From: Cololabis saira
Lineage: Eukaryota > Chordata > Actinopteri > Beloniformes > Belonidae
Direction of reading: 5' to 3'
Assembly: GCF_033807715.1 (NCBI RefSeq)
Contig: NC_084609.1
Coordinates: 33,368,850-33,432,849, forward strand
DNA: 64,000 nucleotides
Below are positions 58,652-64,000 of this stretch, in pieces; the stretch's first letter is position 1; every line of letters starts with the position of its first letter. The notes beneath the pieces were generated by a model that made no database searches, was not told the DNA's origin, and was given only the letters and a program-made list of their open reading frames with translations. The position numbers and the translations under genes were made by a program.

Positions 58652-59022
58652 AATTGGACCGTTTTTATTTCAGGGGGGGATGATTTAGACCGTTTTTATT
58701 TCAGGGGGGGGATGATTTGGACCGTTTTTATTTCAGGGGGGGATGATTTGGACCGTTTTTATTTCACGGGGGATGATTTGGACCGTTTTTATTTCGGGGG
58801 GGATGATTTGGACCGTTTTTATTTCAGGGGGGGGGTGATTTGGACCGTTTTTATTTCAGGGGGGATGATTTGGACCGTTTTTATTTCAGGGGGGATGATT
58901 TAGAGCGTTTTTATTTCAGGGGGGGATGATTTGGACCGTTTTTATTTCAGGGGGGATGATTTGGACTGTTTTTATTTCGGGGGGGTGCCATCCCCCCTTA
59001 TCCCCCCTCAACTCCAGTACTG
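58652..59022 (+). mobile_element. VNTR-bearing hAT-like MITE, copy 6 (only array and right end)
   Basis: 11 minisatellite units are followed by cccccctcaactccagtactg-type right end. The body and left end are missing; the left break is in the middle of a unit (caattggaccg). Confidence 0.9.
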
Positions 59023-59128
59023 CTAGTATACCCATGTCCTATGTGTCAGTAGGCAACGGTGAATGCAGCTCCAAGTCTGTGGGGTTCTGATTCCTCTACA
59101 CACTATTTTTCTGAGAGAACAAGGGGTA

Positions 59129-59260
59129 ATTCAATTCAATTCAATACAATTTTATTTATATAGCATCTATTACAACAGAAGAGACCCACAACATGACCCC
59201 GCCGGAGCAATTATTACATAATTATTACATAATTATTACATAAACATAACACAAGTAAGA
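59129..59260 (-). repeat. L2/CR1-like LINE 3' end, short copy
   Basis: The tail ttcaattcaattcaataca and tttatatagcatctattaca match the LINE terminus. The block attattacataaacata is triplicated here. Confidence 0.75.
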
Positions 59261-59537
59261 GGAAGAGGTGACGAAAAGAGCTGAGAGCAGTTGACTGTAG
59301 TTTGTGAAAAGACTGTTTTCAACTGGGATCTCTATTCCATTCCACTCTGCCCCAGAGAGACAATGGTGCCGCCATCGCTCAGTTAACCCCGGATAAAGGC
59401 CTGCCTTTGTCCAGGACCACGGTAGAGTCAAAACGCACCGGCCTCAGCCCCTGCCCCGGCTCGGACACTGAGCTGAGATCCAAACACTTCTAAAGATATG
59501 TGTCCAACAAGGCTTGTTCCTGCTCTGCTGGGGTTCT

Positions 59538-60215
59538 TTTAATTCAATTCAATTCAATTCCATTTTATTTATATAGCGTCTAATACAACAAAAGTTGTCT
59601 CTAGACGCTTTCCAGAGATCCAAAACATGAACATAAACCCCGAGCAATTATTACATAAACAATGGCAGGTAAAAACTCTCCTAGTGGGAGAAAAGCCTTA
59701 AGCCAAACAGTGGCAAGAAAAACTCCCCTTTAGGAGGGAAGAAACCTGGAGCAGGACCTGGATCATAAGGGGGTAGAAACCTGGAGCAGGACCTGGATCA
59801 TAAGGGGGTAGAAACCTGGACCAGGACCTGGATCATAAGGGGGTAGAAACCTGGACCAGGACCTGGATCATAAGGGGGGAAGAAACCTGGACCAGGACCT
59901 GGATCATAAGGGGGGACCCTCCTGCCGAGGGCCAGACTGGGGGTCGGGGACATCAACAGCACACAGCAGGCAGGTGGAAGCAGCAACGGGATGACCGGGG
60001 GTGAGGACCGCAGGCAGGTGGAAGCAGCAACGGGATGACCGGGGGTGGGGACCGCAGGCAGGTGGAAGCAGCAACGGGATGACCGGGGGTGGGGACCACA
60101 GGCAGGTGGAAGCAGCAATGGGATGACCGGGGGTGGGGACCACAGGCCAGCACGCAGCTCCCGAAGCTCCAGCCCAATCATCAAGCCCCAGGTTAGGTGC
60201 AGGGTCGGGGAAAGG
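59538..60215 (-). mobile_element. L2/CR1-like LINE 3' end with two short VNTRs
   Basis: From the tail at 59538 it runs through a 38-bp repeat (ggacctggatcataaggggg, five copies, 59750-59915) and a 44-bp repeat (caggcaggtggaagcagcaa, four to five copies, 59966-60140). It ends with the reverse complement of the ggccggagcttcgggagctg block. Confidence 0.87.
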
Positions 60216-60529
60216 TTGAGAAGGGGCAGGGCCAGGGAGAGGAGTCTTGATGGACAAACCTCACCCCCGCCTGATCGGGCCGTTACCCTGCCCTCTCACT
60301 CCCACACTGCAGGTTCCGGTGTTGTCCGGTGTAATTCACTCAGTTAAATAAACTTTATATTATAATTTACTGTAGAGTGAGCGAAAATAACCAAGTCAAA
60401 TTCCATTGTTTTGTCTGACCTGACCTGGCCAAATAAAAAAGATTCTGATTCTGATAAATCCCCAAAAGGAAAGTACATGGTATATTATGTATTATTATCT
60501 TATTTTTGAGGAGACTGCTTTTCACAGGC

Positions 60530-61562
60530 TTTTCCTGGTAGGACCTGTTCTCGGGGGGATAGTGGGACAGAAGGTTGGGCTGCAAATGTAGTAAATGAGC
60601 CAACGCCACGGACCAGGGTTCCACCGCAGCCAGAGCCACGGACCCGGGCTCCCCCGCAGCCGGCGCCCCGGACCCGGGTACCCCCGCAGCCGGCGCCCCG
60701 GACCCGGGTACCCCCGCAGCCGGCGCCCTGGACCCGGGTACCCCCGCAGCCGGCGCCACGGACCCGGGTACCCCCGCAGCCGGCTCCACGGACCCGGGCT
60801 CCCCCGCAGCCGGCGCCACGGACCAGGGCACCCCCGCAGCCGGCGCCTCGGACCCGGGTACCCCCGCAGCCGGCGCCACGGACCCGAGTACCCCCGCAGC
60901 CGGCGCCACGGACCCGGTTACCCCCGCAGCCGGCGCCCCGGACCCAGGTACCCCCGCAGCCGGCGCCACGGACCCGGGTACCCCCGCAGCCGGCGCCTCG
61001 GACCCGGGTACCACCGCAGCACGCGCCCCGGACCCGGGTCCCCCCTCAGCCAGCTCCCCGGACCCGAGTACCCCCGCAGCCAGCGCCACGGACCTGGGCT
61101 CCCCCTCAGCCAGCTCCACGTATCCTAGTTCCCATGTCAAGCCAAGTTCCCATGTCAAGCCAAAAGTCCCCGTCACGCCAAGAGTCCCCGTCACGCCAAG
61201 AGTCCCTGTCACGCCTGCCAAGCCCCACGCCACGCCTGCCAAGCCCCACGCCACGCCTGCCAAGACCCACGCCACGCCTGCCAAGACCCACGCCAAGCCC
61301 CCCGCCAAGACCCATGCCTAGGCCTCGGGGACGTCCCCCCGAGCTGTCTCGCCGGTCCGCCCGGCCTCAGGGACGTCCCCCCGAGCGTTCTCGCCGGTCT
61401 GCCCGGCCTCCTGGGCGACCCCCGGAGCTGTCTCGTCGGTCTGCCCAGTCCCCAGGACGGCCCCCGGAACATTGGCCGTGTGTTGGCCTGGGCCCTCCTC
61501 CAGGCCCCCTCCACCCGCCCTGGGTGATAGGCCATGTGGGACATCTGGGATCTGTCCCTTGA
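60530..61562 (+). pseudogene. Proline/arginine-rich ORF at the 3' end of a Gypsy-like LTR element
   Basis: One frame is open for about 340 codons up to TGA at 61560-61562. Residues form about 16 decapeptides PAPRTRVPPQ (30-bp DNA unit, 60625-61110). These are followed by SPSRQESPSRQESLSRLPSP and then PPELSRRSARP-type repeats. It ends 14 bases before the LTR, with a G run between. No protease, polymerase or integrase is seen upstream, so the element is 5' truncated. The function of such 3' ORFs is unknown to me. Confidence 0.55.
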
Positions 61563-61576
61563 GGGGGGGGGGGTTC
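61563..61576 (+). promoter_or_regulatory. Polypurine tract of the LTR element
   Basis: The G run gggggggggggg precedes the LTR start, the expected site priming plus-strand DNA synthesis. Confidence 0.65.
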
Positions 61577-61912
61577 TGTCAAGGTTTGACATTCCCCCCA
61601 GCTTTCAGTTTCTGTTTTGCCCCGCCTGTGTCCTATCTGCCCTGATTGTCTGCACCTGTGTCTCGTTATCCCATGTGTATATTTGGTCTTGTCATTCCCT
61701 TGTTCCCTGTCGGACCGTACTGTTTTGTTCCTCATGTTTCCTGCCACGTTCTTCCTCCTCCAAGTTTTTTGATCCCTTAGTTAGTTTAGATCCTGCCAAG
61801 CAGCGCTTTGTTTTTCCCTTTTTGTTAAATAAATCCTATTTTTTTGCCGACTCCTGCCTCCCGCCTCCTGCTCTCCTGCGTTTGGGTCCACACCTTACCC
61901 CAAGACGTGACA
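61577..61912 (+). mobile_element. 3' LTR of a Gypsy-like element
   Basis: It starts TGTCAAGGTTTGACATTCC and ends CCCCAAGACGTGACA, with perfect TGTCA/TGACA ends. It has tgtgtatatttggtcttgtc promoter-like and aataaatcctattttttt polyadenylation-like parts. It is inserted into the MITE relic that continues at 61914. Confidence 0.85.
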
Positions 61913-61913
61913 C

Positions 61914-62235
61914 CTAATTCAGAATGAAAATGGCCATTCCGAATTAAATTGAATTCCGAAGTAAGTGGCTGGTTTATTCCGATTTTAAATCCAAATAGAA
62001 TAATTCTGCGATCATGTATCCACTCATTCCTCTTTAAATTAATTCCGGTCTTTCTTTCTGCTCGTTCCCTCGCCTGTCTGTCTCCATGACGCTTATATTC
62101 CGCGCTGGGCTGGTTTTCCAAACAAAGTTTCAAGATGGCAGCACGCAGTAAACGCTGGTCAAGAGCAGAGACCATTTATTTAATAAATAGCTAGGAGGAC
62201 CTGAAATAATTAAAAGAACAGATAGCAGGAAACAT
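61914..62235. repeat. Partial MITE, same family as 45560-46300
   Basis: It matches about 45650-45970 (aatgaaaatggccattccga; tggtcaagagcagagaccat). Its left part is replaced by the LTR. Confidence 0.85.
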
Positions 62236-62267
62236 AAAAATTGTGAGCTTTTCAAAGTTATAGCGGC

Positions 62268-62815
62268 TTGGTGTTAGTAAACCTCTAGTTAGTGTTAGTA
62301 AACCTGTAGTTAGTGTTTAGTAAACTTCTAGTTAGTGTTTAGTAAACCTCTAGTTAGTGTTAGTAAACCTCTAGTTAGTGTTTAGTAAACTTCTAGTTAG
62401 TGTTTAGTAAACCTCTAGTTAGTGTTTAGTAAACATTAAGTTAGTGTTAGTAAACCTCTAGTTAGTGTTTAGTAAACCTCTAGTTATTGTTTAGTAAACC
62501 TCTAGTTAGTGTTTAGTAAACCTCTAGTTAGTGTTAGTTAACCTTTAGTTAGTGTTAGTAAACCTCTATTTAGTGTTAGTAAACCTCTAGTTATTGTTTA
62601 GTAAACCTCTAGTTAGTGTTAGTAAACCTCTAGTTATTGTTTAGTAAACCTCTAGTTAATGTTAGTTAACCTCTAGTTAGTGTTAGTAAACCTCTATTTA
62701 GTGTTAGTTAACCTCTAGTTATTGTTTAGTAAACCTCTAGTTATTGTTTAGTAAACCTCTAGTTAATGTTAGTAAACCTCTAGTTAGTGTTAGTAAACCT
62801 CTAGTTAGTGTAAAC
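62268..62815. repeat. 21/22-bp minisatellite, about 25 units, without LINE flanks
   Basis: This has the same unit as 42412-43558 (gttagtaaacctctagttag) and variants gttagttaacc and ctctattta. Neither ORF2 tail nor the LINE 3' blocks flank it. Confidence 0.95.
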
Positions 62816-63059
62816 TACTCATTACAGGCTGATCTTCTAGTACCAGGGATAACTAGCTGTAAATATTCTATATTCACAGTCAAAACCTTCCACAGCAAAA
62901 ACACTTGCATGGCAGTGTGACTGCATCGCTGCTGTTGTGACTTGGCGGTGCCATTTGTTTATTGAGCGGTAAACAATTGGATATGACAGTGCTGTAAAAT
63001 ACACAGCAACGGACCGAAATTCAGTTAAATGGAATGAAAACTAAATCAAGATTGATTTG

Positions 63060-63880
63060 CTGGAACCAAGGCAAGGCACGTTTATTTGTGTACCACATTT
63101 CAGCAACAGAGCAATTCTAGGTGCTTTACATAATAAAAACATGACAAGTGAAGAGGAAAAGAAAAAAAGATGAGCTACAGTGCAGTGGCAGAATAAAGAA
63201 AAGTTTGACTTAAACCAAAGTTACTGTCTAGAACAAAGTCCACATTGTTCAAAGTTAAATTCAGAATAATTTCAATAATTCATCAAAGGCAAACAGGTAA
63301 GTTTTTAACATTGATTTAAAGGAACTGAAGGTTTCAGTGTTCCTGCGGTTTTCTGGAAGTTTGTTCCAGACCTGTGGAGCATAAAAGCTGGATGCTGCTT
63401 CTGGTTCTGGTTCTGGGGGGACAGAGCAGACCTGAACCTGAAGACCTGAGAGGTCTGGATGGTTGCTATGGCAGCAACAAGTGTCTGATGTATTTTGGTC
63501 CAGAACCATTCAGTGATTTATAAACAGAAGTATTTTAAAGTCTTAAAGTCTCTGAGGTACAGGGAGCCAGTGTAAAGATCTCAGAGCTGGAGTGATGTGC
63601 TCCACTTTCTTAGTTCAGGTAAGAACCTGAGAATTCTGGATCAGCTGTAGCTGATCAGAGATAAACGCATGGATTAGTTCTTCAGGGTCCTGCTGAAACA
63701 GTAGTCCTTGATCCTGGAGTAGTTCTTCAGGTGATAGAAGACTGACTTTGGAAGTGTTTTTGTTTCTCTGAATGTTCAGGTCTGAGTCCTTCACCACACC
63801 CAGATTTTGGGGCTTATTCGTGGTTTGTAGCTGCATTAGCTGAAGCTGTGTGCTGTATCTTAAACGCACTTTGGTCCAAA
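63060..63880 (-). mobile_element. LINE 3' part with ORF2 tail
   Basis: The 3' end at 63060 (caaggcaaggcacgtttatt) and, on the minus strand at 63509-63300, SSFYAPQVWNKLPENRRNTE then FSSFKSMLKTYLF mark the LINE tail. Further upstream (63869-63615) another LINE-like frame gives LLSPEELLQDQGLLFQQD. It is a different family from 8577. Confidence 0.65.
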
Positions 63881-64000
63881 AACAACCATTTCAGTTTTGT
63901 TTTTGTTCAACTGAAGAACATTATGTCACATCCACTCACTGATTTGAACTCTGCATCTACTCAACGCTTGTATGGGCTCATTGTCTTGTGGTGACATTGT

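Noticed and set aside
13842..59022. Repeated open frames rich in IWTVFISGG / DLDRFYFRG
   Set aside because: These are translations of the 30-bp MITE minisatellite; frames shift with G-run length and there is no conserved start or domain.
60367..61308. 313-codon Gly/Ala-rich minus-strand frame
   Set aside because: It is the antisense of the proline/arginine decapeptide repeat of the LTR element; no domain and no exon signals.
54690..64000. Missing first coding exons of aldh1l2
   Set aside because: I looked on the minus strand for the presequence and for the Gly-Gln-Ser-Leu-Phe-Gly and Asp-Lys-Asp-Gly-Lys-Ala-Asp blocks and found neither. They are most likely beyond the window, not lost.

Overview
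The window looks like a teleost fish chromosome. It holds two vertebrate genes with canonical GT-AG introns, a decayed fish-type NLR gene with a FIIND domain, and mobile elements typical of ray-finned fish (DIRS-like, Tc1-like, many hAT-like, L1- and L2/CR1-like LINEs, LTR elements, a tRNA-derived SINE). There is no prokaryotic gene organisation.

Layout. Bases 1-8,530 (+ strand) carry a broken NLR gene: three leucine-rich-repeat exons, whose introns were invaded by a DIRS-like retrotransposon and by a SINE, followed by a frame-broken FIIND (ZU5/UPA) region. Bases 8,577-12,330 are LINE copies, a solo LTR and a dead DDE transposase. Bases 14,481-19,102 (+) are a complete four-exon nopchap1 (C12orf45) gene, 145 residues. 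Bases 24,592-54,689 (- strand) are the last 21 coding exons of aldh1l2, mitochondrial 10-formyltetrahydrofolate dehydrogenase. They give one unbroken frame of 858 residues, and every splice phase matches. The first coding exons (presequence and start of the hydrolase domain) lie beyond base 64,000. Bases 54,690-64,000 are therefore probably the 5' intron of aldh1l2, filled with repeats.

The two intact genes are convergent, which from memory is also the arrangement in the human ALDH1L2-C12orf45 region. aldh1l2 joins a folate hydrolase domain, a phosphopantetheine carrier domain and an aldehyde dehydrogenase domain; all catalytic residues are present with family spacing. nopchap1 encodes a small acidic protein related to the box C/D snoRNP assembly cofactor.

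The most unusual content is in the introns. Six related hAT-like MITEs carry an internal 30-bp minisatellite with 0 to 26 units. An L2/CR1-like LINE 3' end has expanded different internal blocks into minisatellites in different copies. There is also an 8-bp satellite of nearly 3 kb with higher-order structure, a 15-bp minisatellite of 1.2 kb beside an exon, and a nest of a MITE holding two solo LTRs, one of which holds a further MITE. Many insertions were dated relative to each other through target-site duplications (TSDs) read directly from the sequence.
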